Positions 8,758 to 17,326 of a stretch of DNA of 64,000 nt are shown in pieces. The translations under genes and the position numbers were made by a program. Each line of letters begins with the position of its first letter. Positions within the stretch are counted from its first letter, which is position 1. The DNA is from Williamsia deligens. Its GTDB lineage: Bacteria > Actinomycetota > Actinomycetes > Mycobacteriales > Mycobacteriaceae. The notes beneath the pieces were generated by a model. It searched no databases. It was not told where the DNA came from and worked only from the letters and a program-made list of their open reading frames with translations. Location of the stretch: the NCBI RefSeq assembly GCF_024171765.1, contig NZ_JAMTCI010000001.1, positions 3,020,769 to 3,084,768 of the forward strand, read 5' to 3'.

Positions 8758-9894
8758 TCAGACCCTGCTCTGCGACCCGTTCGGCGGGAGGAATCGGACG
8801 ACGCGGTCGTCGGTGGCCACCGGTCTGCCGGACTGCTTGTTCAGCGTCCCGACCTGGAACAGGCCCGACGGGGTCGCGGCCATGCGGCCGAGGACGCCGT
8901 ACCGGCGTTCGAGCACCGTCACCGGCGGGGAGACGGTCGGGTTCTGCCGAGTGGGTTCGACGAGCAGCTCGACGCGTTGACGTCCGGCCTCCGAGACCAG
9001 CACGCTCTCGCCTGCCGCTGCGCACCCGGACACGCCGGGTCGGTCGGGCCAGGTCCACAGCGGACGCAGCGTTCCGGAGGTGTCGATGATCTGCAGCCGG
9101 TCGGCTGTCGGTGCGCGGTCGGTGAGGTAGAGCCGACCGGACGAGGCGTTGTCGCAGATGGTCGCGTTCGCCCCCAGACCGGAGGCGAGGACGCGGGGTC
9201 GGGCCGTCGAGTCGGACCGCAGCGCGGTGACCAGCAACAGCTTGCCCGCCAGCGATCCGGGGTCCGCGGCTGCCGCCGGGTCGCCGGCGTCACCCGTGGC
9301 GACGAGAAGTTCCGACGGGGACCGGAAGTGGAGTGATCCGACGTTGCCGGTGGTGCCGCGCGGGATGCCGGTGACGATCGGCTTGGGGACGTCCCCGGGG
9401 GCGATGCGGACCACCCGGTTGTCCGACGCCGTCGAGACCAGCGCGTAGATCAGACGGTCCTGGTCGTAGGTGGGCGACATCGCGAAGTCGAGCAGTCCGC
9501 CGTCCCCCGACGCGTCGACGGGGAACGTCGCGAGGACCTTCTTGGGCGCGTTGCGGGCGGTCAGCACGATGCGTCCGGTGGTGCGTTCGGCGACGATGGT
9601 CGACTCGCCCTGGGCGTCGCCGACCATCACGGCGCTGGTCGCGTCGAGGCAGGTCGCGATGACGGCCGGGTCCGGGTCGACGCAGGGCCCGGACGGCGGG
9701 GGGCCGTCGCTGGTGGGCGGTTGCGACGGGTCTGTCGGCGACGGGGCCACGGGGGCGAGGGTCTCGGAGCTGAACGGTCCGGCCGACCGCGCCCGATCCT
9801 GTGCGCCGAAATCCGCGCACCCACCGAGCGCGGTCACCGCGACGACGCCCACGACCGCGGCCGTCAGACGCAGGCGGCGCGGGCGGGCGGACAT
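8758..9894 (-). CDS. LppZ-like lipoprotein, glucose/sorbosone dehydrogenase-type beta-propeller
   Basis: 378 residues starting at the ATG at 9894. A lipoprotein signal ends in the lipobox LGGC with Cys26 as the lipid anchor, followed by a Pro/Ser-rich linker with a CVDPDPAVIATC pair. The remainder is a beta-propeller of the soluble glucose/sorbosone dehydrogenase type (GLLDFAMSPTYDQDRLIYAL, GSLHFRSPSELLVATGDAGDP). It corresponds in position and type to M. tuberculosis LppZ (Rv3006). Whether it has enzyme activity is uncertain, since the PQQ-binding residues cannot be judged by eye. It is divergent from the DoxX gene, as in M. tuberculosis. Confidence 0.82.
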   Translation of the reverse strand: MSARPRRLRLTAAVVGVVAVTALGGCADFGAQDRARSAGPFSSETLAPVAPSPTDPSQPPTSDGPPPSGPCVDPDPAVIATCLDATSAVMVGDAQGESTIVAERTTGRIVLTARNAPKKVLATFPVDASGDGGLLDFAMSPTYDQDRLIYALVSTASDNRVVRIAPGDVPKPIVTGIPRGTTGNVGSLHFRSPSELLVATGDAGDPAAAADPGSLAGKLLLVTALRSDSTARPRVLASGLGANATICDNASSGRLYLTDRAPTADRLQIIDTSGTLRPLWTWPDRPGVSGCAAAGESVLVSEAGRQRVELLVEPTRQNPTVSPPVTVLERRYGVLGRMAATPSGLFQVGTLNKQSGRPVATDDRVVRFLPPNGSQSRV

Positions 9895-9963
9895 GCGCCC
9901 CAGGGTAGGTGATCGGCGGGCGACTCCCCGGCGAGCATCGCCCTCGTGCAGCTCGCGGACGCC

Positions 9964-9969
9964 TAGGGT
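9964..9969 (+). promoter_or_regulatory. -10 element for the DoxX-family gene (leaderless)
   Basis: TAGGGT lies 7 bases before the GTG at 9977, supporting that start codon and a leaderless message. Confidence 0.55.
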
Positions 9970-9976
9970 GAGGGCC

Positions 9977-11101
9977 GTGAGCGAACGAGACCCCGAGCCC
10001 CGCGCCCAGGGCGCCAGTCCGTACGACGAGCCCACCGAGACCTTCCGCGTCCCGCGCGATCTGGCCGACGGTGGCGGCGCGTCCCGCGAGGGTGCCACCG
10101 ACGACAGTGGGGTCGCGGGCTATCAGCCCTACCGTCGCGATGCGACCGAGGACTCCGATGCGACGGTCGCGACCCCGGCCGCGACCCCGGCTGCGACGAG
10201 CGACCGCGACACCGCGCCCCCCACGACCGCGATCGACCGCGACGCCTTCCATCGTGAGCACAACCGACGCGCGGCCTACGCCGACACCGACGACGCCCGG
10301 ACGACCGCGTACTCCCAGAGCGACCTCGGTGAGGACGAGCTCACCCGGGACGACCTGGCCCGCGACGGTCACGATCGCGATGTGCTCGACGACCGTGACG
10401 CCGACGATCGCACCGAACGCATCGCAGCGGACGACGCACCGGCGTCCCGCCGCGGTCTACGAGGGCGCACGAAGCGCGACCGCGCGCGCTTCGACGAGGA
10501 CGAACTCGCCGCGGCGCAGGCAGCAGCCCGTCGAGGCACCACCGACCTCGGGTTGCTCGCGCTGCGCGTCGCGGTCGGACTGATCGCGATGGCCCATGGC
10601 GCCCAGAAGCTGTTCGGATGGTGGAACGGACCCCGGCTCAGCGGTTTCGAGGCGTTCCTGGCCAACAACCCCAACCCGGACATCGGGTTCCGCGGCGACG
10701 CCACGAAGCCGCTGGCGATCATCGGCGCGCTGTCGGAGACGCTCGGCGGGTTGATGCTCGTCATCGGTCTGCTGACGCCGATCGCGGGCGCCGCGGTGCT
10801 GGGCGTGATGATCATCGCCGCGACCTACAAGGCCACCCTCGCCGGCGGCGTGTGGTTCTTCGCGAGCGGTCAGGCGGGGCCGGGCATCGAGTACGAGGTG
10901 TTCCTCGGCATCGCCGCCGCCGCCATTATCCTCACCGGACCGGGTCGGATCTCGCTCGACTTCGGCAGGGGGTGGGCGACGAGACCGTTCGTGGGCTCCG
11001 TCGCCTGGCTGGTGATCGGCATCGCGGCACCGGTCGCCATCTGGATCCTCCTCAACGGCACCAACCCGTTCCAGTCGCCGGGCAACCCGACATCGAACTA
11101 G
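9977..11101 (+). CDS. DoxX-family membrane protein with long acidic N-terminal region
   Basis: 374 residues from the GTG at 9977. Residues 1-185 are hydrophilic, rich in Asp, Arg, Thr and Ala and apparently disordered. From about 190 a DoxX domain follows (LALRVAVGLIAMAHGAQKLFGWW) with four to five membrane helices and a final helix near 345-365. It matches Rv3005c by place; in mycobacteria DoxX proteins have been linked to a membrane oxidoreductase complex with SseA and SodA. Neither partner is in this window. The extended N-terminus has repeated ATP-type units (TPAATPAATS) and may be a cytosolic interaction tail. Confidence 0.85.
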   Translation: MSERDPEPRAQGASPYDEPTETFRVPRDLADGGGASREGATDDSGVAGYQPYRRDATEDSDATVATPAATPAATSDRDTAPPTTAIDRDAFHREHNRRAAYADTDDARTTAYSQSDLGEDELTRDDLARDGHDRDVLDDRDADDRTERIAADDAPASRRGLRGRTKRDRARFDEDELAAAQAAARRGTTDLGLLALRVAVGLIAMAHGAQKLFGWWNGPRLSGFEAFLANNPNPDIGFRGDATKPLAIIGALSETLGGLMLVIGLLTPIAGAAVLGVMIIAATYKATLAGGVWFFASGQAGPGIEYEVFLGIAAAAIILTGPGRISLDFGRGWATRPFVGSVAWLVIGIAAPVAIWILLNGTNPFQSPGNPTSN

Positions 11102-11151
11102 CCTGGCGTCGGTGACGAGCAGGCGACGGTGATGAACGGGACGGGCCGGGT

Positions 11152-11844
11152 GTGAACCAGGTCCTCGACGCCGTCGGCGACTACTGGTGGCTGGTCTTCC
11201 CGTTCAGCGGGACCATCTTCGGTGGGTTCCGGGCTGTCGGTGCCGCGAACCAGCGTCGGGCTGATCGGCGCCAGGAGCGGTACCGCCTCAAGCAGCAGGC
11301 GAAGATCGCCGCCGCCGAGGCCGCCGGGAAGCGCCGTGTCGATGCCGAGGCCGAGACACGGGCGACGCGACGGTTGATGACCGAGCACGACGCGATCGAC
11401 GGCCGGTGGTTCGCCTACGAGACCGACGTCGTCGCCCTGCTCGAGTACCCGATGATGACGAACATGCGGGAACCGCTGACCGTCGCGTTCCACCGCGCCC
11501 GGCGTGAGGCCGACTCCCTGCGTCCCGAGGACCCGTCCGAGACCGTCGGGGATCACGACGCGCAGGCCGCCTACCGGGCCGCGGTGCACGAGTACGGGGT
11601 CGCGTTGGACGCCGCGGAATCGGAGGCGAAGCGCCGTCGGCGCGGCGACTTCAGCGCCGAGGAGCAGTCGCGGTTGGTGCGGGCCCAGAGCCTGCTCCGG
11701 TTGGCGATGGACTCCGGCTCGACGCCGCAGGAACGGCAGAGTGCCTACCGCCGGGCGCGGGAGGAGCTCGAGGGACTCGTCGTGCTGCCCGCCGTGACCT
11801 ACGCGCAGCTCGAACGACGGGTCGCCGGCGAGCTCGAGCGCTAG
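11152..11844 (+). CDS. uncharacterised protein with N-terminal membrane segment and coiled coil
   Basis: I do not recognise this 230-residue protein. Residues 10-30 (YWWLVFPFSGTIFGGFRAVG) are hydrophobic, followed by a highly charged Arg/Lys/Glu/Ala-rich helical region (about 33-75) likely to be a coiled coil. Later parts have more charged helices and end in ELERRVAGELER-like sequence. A membrane-tethered cytosolic helical rod is the best description. The start is a GTG at 11152, 50 bases after the DoxX gene; co-transcription is likely. Confidence 0.65.
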   Translation: MNQVLDAVGDYWWLVFPFSGTIFGGFRAVGAANQRRADRRQERYRLKQQAKIAAAEAAGKRRVDAEAETRATRRLMTEHDAIDGRWFAYETDVVALLEYPMMTNMREPLTVAFHRARREADSLRPEDPSETVGDHDAQAAYRAAVHEYGVALDAAESEAKRRRRGDFSAEEQSRLVRAQSLLRLAMDSGSTPQERQSAYRRAREELEGLVVLPAVTYAQLERRVAGELER

Positions 11845-11850
11845 CGCTCG
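11835..11850. terminator. 16-bp perfect palindrome between convergent genes
   Basis: CGAGCGCTAGCGCTCG is fully self-complementary and spans the TAG stop of the preceding gene. It lies between the convergent stops at 11844 and 11873 and could be a weak two-way terminator; no T run follows. Confidence 0.35.
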
Positions 11851-11872
11851 CTCATCTCGCAGCGCGCGAGGC

Positions 11873-12694
11873 TCACTCTCCCCTGTAGACCGGCGGGCGC
11901 TTCTCGAAGACGGCGGCGATGCCCTCGGTGAGATCCTGCGACGGCAGGAACGCGGAGTTCCATGCGGCGACGTACCGCAACCCGTCGGCGACAGGGCCAC
12001 GGCGCGGGTGGTCGAGGACGTTCTTGACGCCTTCCACCACCCGGGGCGGGTTCGCGGCGATCTCGGCCGCGGTCTCCCGTGCGGCGGCGAGCGCGGCCGC
12101 CGGGTCGTCGAGGACGTCGTTGACGAGGCCGATCCGCAGTGCGCGCTGGGCGTCGATGTCCTTGCCGGTGTAGGCCAGCTCCCGCAGGGCGCCCTCGCCG
12201 ATGATCGCCGGGAGTCGTTGCAGCGAGCCGATGTCGGCGACGATGCCGACCTTGGCCTCGCGGACGCTGAACTTCGCGTCGGCGGAGGCGTACCGGACGT
12301 CCGCGGCGGCGATGAGATCGACACCGCCCCCGATGCACCACCCCTGGACGGCCGCGATGACCGGAACCCGGCTGTCGGCGACCGCGGTCACCGAGGCTTG
12401 CATCGACTCGACCATCTTGTGGAAGCGGCTGCGGGGCCCGGCGAGCGCCTTGTCCGCGAGAAGGGGTGCGAACTCGCCGGCCATCTCCGCGAGGTCGAGT
12501 CCGAACGAGAAGTGCTTACCCGATCCCGCGAGCACCACGGCCCGCACGTCGGTGTCGGCGTCGAGCTCGGCGAACACCTGCGGCAGCTCCGACCAGAAGT
12601 CGTGCCCCATCGCGTTGCCCTTGGCGGGGCCGATCAGCGTCACCTCGGCGACGTGGTCGGAGATCTGGACGGTGAAGGCGCGCCACTCGGTCAT
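11873..12694 (-). CDS. crotonase family, delta3,5-delta2,4-dienoyl-CoA isomerase-like
   Basis: 273 residues of the enoyl-CoA hydratase/isomerase fold. The oxyanion segment is SFGLDLAEM. The three acidic residues that define the dienoyl-CoA isomerase subgroup are present: Asp126 (GGGVDLI), Glu146 (SVREAKVG) and Asp154 (VADIGSLQRLP); the stretch resembles eukaryotic ECH1. It should therefore move double bonds in unsaturated acyl-CoAs during beta-oxidation rather than hydrate enoyl-CoA. Start ATG 12694 has a TAGGCT -10 element 8 bases upstream, suggesting a leaderless message. Confidence 0.85.
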   Translation of the reverse strand: MTEWRAFTVQISDHVAEVTLIGPAKGNAMGHDFWSELPQVFAELDADTDVRAVVLAGSGKHFSFGLDLAEMAGEFAPLLADKALAGPRSRFHKMVESMQASVTAVADSRVPVIAAVQGWCIGGGVDLIAAADVRYASADAKFSVREAKVGIVADIGSLQRLPAIIGEGALRELAYTGKDIDAQRALRIGLVNDVLDDPAAALAAARETAAEIAANPPRVVEGVKNVLDHPRRGPVADGLRYVAAWNSAFLPSQDLTEGIAAVFEKRPPVYRGE

Positions 12695-12702
12695 GGTCGT
12701 CG

Positions 12703-12708
12703 AGCCTA
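12703..12708 (-). promoter_or_regulatory. -10 element for the crotonase gene (leaderless)
   Basis: Read on the minus strand, TAGGCT ends 8 bases before the ATG at 12694. Confidence 0.5.
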
Positions 12709-12731
12709 GGGCATCGGCGCGGGGGCGCCGG

Positions 12732-14408
12732 TCAGCCGCCCGCGGCGATGATCTGGGCCATGTTCCGCTCGGCCAGCGCGGTGATCGTCAGCGACGGGTT
12801 GGACGCGGCGGACGATCCGGGGAGCAGAGACCCGTCGGCGACATACAGATTGCGATAGCCCTTCACCCGTCCATAGGCGTCGGTTGCCTGACCCACCGCT
12901 GCGCCGCCACACATGTGGGCCCAGAACAGGTCCGGCTCGTACAGGACGTCGGTCACCGGGAGTCCCGACCACTCGGCGAGTCGTCGACCGATCCGCAGGG
13001 AGTGGGCTTCGACCTCACGGTTGCCGCCGGCCGGCCAGTCGAGCACGACGTTCCTGCCGGCCCGGTCGTACCGGAAGGTGCCGCGGGTGCGGTCCACCGA
13101 GGTGATACCGGTCTTGAACGCCGACACGTGCGCCGCGGCCGCGAGGTCGTCGAGGGGTCCCAGGCTGTAGGTGTTGTTGACGACGACGCGCGCGAACGGC
13201 CCCGACGTGTCGTAGAAGCAGGACGCCCCGACCGCCGACTGCGGGCCCTTGCGTGCGCCACCGACCGCGACGTCGATGTTGGCGTTGCCGTTGTTGCCCC
13301 AGCCGGTACCGATGGCGGCGTCGAGGTCGGGCAGGGTGCCGGTCTCGCGAGCGGTCACCAGCAGACGGTTGGTCCCCAGTGACCCGGCGGCGAGCACGAG
13401 GCGGTCGGTGGTCAGGACACGCCTGGACAGGACATCGCCGTAGGGGCTGAGGTACTCCACCTCCAGGGCATATCGCCCCGAGGGCTCGCGGTGGACTCCG
13501 GTGACCTGGTGACGCGGGTGGATGGTCGCCCTGCCGGTCGCCTCCGCACGCGGGAGGTAGCTGAACTGCAGGGAGTTCAGCGACCCGTTCGAGTTCGTCG
13601 CGGAGGACACGATCGCCTCCGGCCGTGCGCGACCGGCGATCTCGTCACGGACGACGTCCCAGTTCCAGTTGCCCGGGACGCGGTGCGGCGCGTAACCGGC
13701 GGCCCGTGCCACGCGCTCGAAGTCGCGCACGTTGTCGAAGTGCCTGTCCCGCAAAACATCCGGCGGGACCACCGTGGCGCCCAACCCGGCGAGCGCCTTG
13801 GGGTACCAGATGCGGTGCATCTCGTCGTAGTCGACGACGCCGCGGAACACCTGCTCGAACGGGATGCGCTCGGGTTCGACGGTGATCCCGATGTAGACCG
13901 TCGAGCCGCCACCGACGGCCGCGGCACACATCAGCGCGGCGTTGTGGTGCCAGCTCAGCTCGAACAGCCCACCGAAGTCGTCGATCCCGGCCATCGCGGC
14001 GGCGGCGAACACGTGTCCGGGCAGTGCCAGGGTGGAGTCCGGCGAGCGGTCGGCCAGCGACCGTTGCGCGTGCCAGTACTGGCGTCCGTCCGAGCCGAAC
14101 ACCTCCCGCCGCGGATCGTGGGGCCATCGCGACCCGCGTTCCAGCACGGTCGTCGCGATGCCGGCCTCCGCGAGCCGCAGAGCACTGACCGCGCCACCGA
14201 AGCCCGAGCCGACGACGATGGCTTCGGAGTGCGCAGGTGGCGGCGTGACCGGCCGGAAGATCTCCGGTACCAGCTTCTCGTAGGTGCCCCGCGCTGCGGG
14301 TGCCGCGGCGGCCTGTCCGCCGAGTCCCGCGACGGCGCCGGCCAGCGACGGCAGTGCCGCACCGGCCGTGCCCATCGCGGACAGCTTCATGAACGTGCGG
14401 CGATCCAT
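12732..14408 (-). CDS. Tat-exported GMC oxidoreductase, cholesterol oxidase-like
   Basis: 558 residues. The N-terminus DRRTFMKLSAMGTAGAALP is a twin-arginine signal, indicating export of a folded flavoprotein. The FAD motif VVGSGFGG is at 65-72. The C-terminal GMC half has His498 (AHMCGG) and Asn537 in SNPSLTITALAERN, with YGRVKGYRNLYVADGSLLPG as in Streptomyces and Brevibacterium type I cholesterol oxidases. Those oxidise and isomerise 3-beta-hydroxysteroids; a sterol substrate is likely but unproven here. The usual HPLGG is HMCGG. Start ATG 14408. It is divergent from the monooxygenase at 14596 with 187 bases between, in which I see no clear promoter. Confidence 0.85.
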   Translation of the reverse strand: MDRRTFMKLSAMGTAGAALPSLAGAVAGLGGQAAAAPAARGTYEKLVPEIFRPVTPPPAHSEAIVVGSGFGGAVSALRLAEAGIATTVLERGSRWPHDPRREVFGSDGRQYWHAQRSLADRSPDSTLALPGHVFAAAAMAGIDDFGGLFELSWHHNAALMCAAAVGGGSTVYIGITVEPERIPFEQVFRGVVDYDEMHRIWYPKALAGLGATVVPPDVLRDRHFDNVRDFERVARAAGYAPHRVPGNWNWDVVRDEIAGRARPEAIVSSATNSNGSLNSLQFSYLPRAEATGRATIHPRHQVTGVHREPSGRYALEVEYLSPYGDVLSRRVLTTDRLVLAAGSLGTNRLLVTARETGTLPDLDAAIGTGWGNNGNANIDVAVGGARKGPQSAVGASCFYDTSGPFARVVVNNTYSLGPLDDLAAAAHVSAFKTGITSVDRTRGTFRYDRAGRNVVLDWPAGGNREVEAHSLRIGRRLAEWSGLPVTDVLYEPDLFWAHMCGGAAVGQATDAYGRVKGYRNLYVADGSLLPGSSAASNPSLTITALAERNMAQIIAAGG

Positions 14409-14595
14409 GCCGTGACTTCCCCCCGTGCACTTCCACCCCCGCGCCCCCCGGCGCGTTCGCGCCGTCATCCCCATGACGGCGTCGCGGCCGCCGTCTCCGG
14501 CGGTCAGCGTGGCGAGTGTACGACACACCCCGCCCTTGCGTTCGGTGTGATCGGAAGCGTTGTGGGACATACGGGGGACACGTGACCATCGCTGC

Positions 14596-15954
14596 ATGCC
14601 TCGTCAACTGCACCTCGGTGGATTCCAGATCGCCTCGCACGTCACGCATTCGCACGCTGCCTGGCGGCACCCCGGCACCGATCCCGACTTCCTGTCGCCG
14701 GAGTACTACCACCGCATCGGGCGGACCTTGGAGCGCGGCACCTTCGACTTCGTGTTCTTCGCCGACCTCCTCGCGTCACCGACACGGTTCGGATCGGGTC
14801 TCGACGAGTCGTTGCACCGCGGGACACAGGCGACTGCGACCCTCGACCCCACGGTGGTCGCCGCGTCCATCTCCGCGGTCACCCGCCACCTCGGCATCGC
14901 GATCACGAAGTCCACCACCTACTTCCACCCCTATGAGGTGGCCCGCACGTTCGCGAGCCTCGACCACATCTCCCGGGGTCGGGTCGCGTGGAACATCGTC
15001 ACCTCGTTGTCGCAGGCCGAGGCCCTCAACTTCGGCTTCGCCGACCACCTCGCGCACGATCAGCGATACGTGCGCGCGACGGAGTTCGTCGAGACGACCC
15101 TCGAGCTGTGGTCGAGCTGGGACCGTGACGCCCTCGTCCGCGACCGCGTGTCCGGACAGTTCGCGGATCCGACCAAGGTCCGCCCGATCGACCACGACGG
15201 CGAGTACTTCACCGTGCGGGGACCACTCAACGTCCCGCGGTCGCCGCAGGGGCGTCCGGTCCTCATCCAGGCGGGATCGTCGGACAAGGGCAAGGACTTC
15301 GCCGCCCGGTGGGCGGAGGCGATCTTCGAGATCGACCCGACGCCGGAAGGGCGACGTGCCTACTACGACGACGTCAAGTCGCGCGTCGTGAACCTCGGTC
15401 GCCGCGAGGACGACGTCAAGATCCTGCCGTCGTTCATCCCGTTCGTCGGTGAGACGGAGTCGATCGCCCGCGAGAAGCAGGCGTTCCACAACGAGCTGGC
15501 CGATCCGATCTCCGGGCTCATCACGCTCTCGGTGCACACCGACCACGACTTCTCGCGGCATGACCTGGACGCCCCCGTCGAGCAGGTCGAGGTGCAGGGC
15601 ACACAGGGTCTGTTCGACGTCGCGCGGCGACTGTCGCAGCGGGACAACCTGACGCTGCGGGACATCGGGAAGCTCTACGCCCAGGGTGTGCTGCTGCCGC
15701 AGTTCGTCGGCACCGCGTCCGACATCGCCGACGAGATCGAGGCCGGGTTCACCGGGGGAGAGGCGGACGGCTACATCCTCTCCGCCGCGCAGTCGCCGGG
15801 GACCTTCGACGACTTCGTCGACTACGTCGTCCCCGAACTCCGGCGTCGCGGACTGTTCCGCAGCGAGTACACCGCGGACACACTGCGGGGACACCTCGAC
15901 CTCGCACCGGTCGCCGACGACGAACGCGCCCGCGCCCTGATCGCCACCGGATAG
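14596..15954 (+). CDS. FMN-dependent luciferase-like monooxygenase (NtaA/SnaA/DszA family)
   Basis: A 452-residue TIM-barrel monooxygenase of the NtaA/SnaA/DszA branch: HLGGFQIASHVTHSHAAWRH at the start, RVAWNIVTSLSQAEALNFG near 130, and GRPVLIQAGSSDKGKDFAARWAEAIF near 220, which is the flavin-site region. Such enzymes take FMNH2 from a separate reductase and oxidise organosulphur or amine compounds; the substrate cannot be read from sequence and no reductase gene is adjacent. The ATG at 14596 matches the family N-terminus; an upstream in-frame ATG at 14560 would add 12 unrelated residues. Confidence 0.88.
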   Translation: MPRQLHLGGFQIASHVTHSHAAWRHPGTDPDFLSPEYYHRIGRTLERGTFDFVFFADLLASPTRFGSGLDESLHRGTQATATLDPTVVAASISAVTRHLGIAITKSTTYFHPYEVARTFASLDHISRGRVAWNIVTSLSQAEALNFGFADHLAHDQRYVRATEFVETTLELWSSWDRDALVRDRVSGQFADPTKVRPIDHDGEYFTVRGPLNVPRSPQGRPVLIQAGSSDKGKDFAARWAEAIFEIDPTPEGRRAYYDDVKSRVVNLGRREDDVKILPSFIPFVGETESIAREKQAFHNELADPISGLITLSVHTDHDFSRHDLDAPVEQVEVQGTQGLFDVARRLSQRDNLTLRDIGKLYAQGVLLPQFVGTASDIADEIEAGFTGGEADGYILSAAQSPGTFDDFVDYVVPELRRRGLFRSEYTADTLRGHLDLAPVADDERARALIATG

Positions 15955-15997
15955 CATCCGCCGCAGGCACACCGATGCGCCGGGAGCGGAGGACGTC

Positions 15998-17314
15998 ATG
16001 CGGCCGAGCGCGGCGATCGCGATCGCGGTGACGACGGTCGCGGTACTGCTGGGCGGCACCGCGACCGCCTCGGCGCGACCCTCGGCCCACGACCTGCCGC
16101 GGCTGCCGGCCGGGTTCTCGCTCGGCGTCGCGACGTCGGGCTTCCAGGTGGAGGGCGACAACCGCGACTCGAACTGGTTGCGGTACAGCGACTCCGGGCG
16201 GGTCCCGGAACGGGTCGGGCGGGCCGTGGACTTCCACGACCGCTACGCACAGGACATCGCCCTCGCCCGAGCGACCGGCGCAACCGTGTTCCGGTTCAGC
16301 GTCGAGTGGTCGCGGGTGCAGCCGGCCCCCGGGCGGTTCGACCCCGCCGGGTGGGCGTTCTACGACCGGGTGGTGCGTGCTGTCGTCGATGCCGGCATGC
16401 AGCCGATGATCACGCTGAACCACTGGGTGCACCCCGGGTGGGAGGTCGACCGCGGGGGGTGGAACCGGCCCGGGATGGCCGACGACATGGTGGCGTTCGG
16501 TGAGGCCGTCATCGACCGGTACGCCTGGGCGCGACCGTCCTGGGTGACGTTCAACGAACCGACCGAGTACGTCCGACGGGAGGTGACGCTGGGTGGGTTG
16601 GCGCCGAGCGCCATCGGCATCATGACCGATGGGATCGTGCGTGCCCACCGGGCCCTGTACCGCCACGTCCATGCGCGTCAGCGTGATGCGGTCGTCACGT
16701 CGAACATCGCGTATCTGCCGATCCCGGGTGTCGAGCCGTTCCTCGAGGACGTGTTCCCCGCCCGGACGCGGACGACGCTGGACGTCATCGGGGTGGACCA
16801 GTACTACTCGGTGTCCGCGGGCGACGTGTCCGCCTCCGCGGCGGCGACCGGCGAGTTCTGGCGTGCGAGCCAGGCGCCCGAGGCGATGTACCTCGTCCTG
16901 CGGCGCCTGTCGCAGAGGTTCCCCGGGATCCCGCTCTACGTCGTGGAGAACGGTCTCGCGACCGACCCGTCAGGACGCCGTCCCGACGGGTACCGCCGGT
17001 CGGATCACCTGCGCGACACCGTCTACTGGCTCCAGCGGGCGATCGCCGCCAGCATCCCGGTGGTCGGCTACAACTACTGGAGCCTCACCGACAACTACGA
17101 ATGGGGCGCGTACACACCGCGATTCGGTCTGTACACCGTCGACGCCACGACGGATCCGACGCTGACCCGCCGACCGACCGACGGGGTCGCCGCGTTCCGG
17201 CGGATCGCGGCGGACCGTGGTGTGCCGAACGGGTACCGCCCGACGCGGGCGCCGGTCGCCTGCTCGCTGGTCGCGGCACCCGACAGCTGCGTGCGGCCGG
17301 TCACCGTGCCCTGA
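15998..17314 (+). CDS. secreted glycoside hydrolase family 1 (beta-glucosidase-like)
   Basis: 438 residues with a signal peptide ending near TASARPS (about 26). The GH1 catalytic pair is visible: acid/base Glu187 in TFNEP and nucleophile Glu317 in VVENG. VATSGFQVEGD matches the substrate-binding start of the barrel and NYWSLTDNYEWGAYTPRFGLY the C-terminal aglycone region. Exported GH1 enzymes are uncommon, since most act in the cytosol. It probably releases sugars from extracellular beta-glycosides. It is convergent with ilvD, with only 12 bases between the stops. Confidence 0.9.
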   Translation: MRPSAAIAIAVTTVAVLLGGTATASARPSAHDLPRLPAGFSLGVATSGFQVEGDNRDSNWLRYSDSGRVPERVGRAVDFHDRYAQDIALARATGATVFRFSVEWSRVQPAPGRFDPAGWAFYDRVVRAVVDAGMQPMITLNHWVHPGWEVDRGGWNRPGMADDMVAFGEAVIDRYAWARPSWVTFNEPTEYVRREVTLGGLAPSAIGIMTDGIVRAHRALYRHVHARQRDAVVTSNIAYLPIPGVEPFLEDVFPARTRTTLDVIGVDQYYSVSAGDVSASAAATGEFWRASQAPEAMYLVLRRLSQRFPGIPLYVVENGLATDPSGRRPDGYRRSDHLRDTVYWLQRAIAASIPVVGYNYWSLTDNYEWGAYTPRFGLYTVDATTDPTLTRRPTDGVAAFRRIAADRGVPNGYRPTRAPVACSLVAAPDSCVRPVTVP

Positions 17315-17326
17315 ACCGGGTCCGTG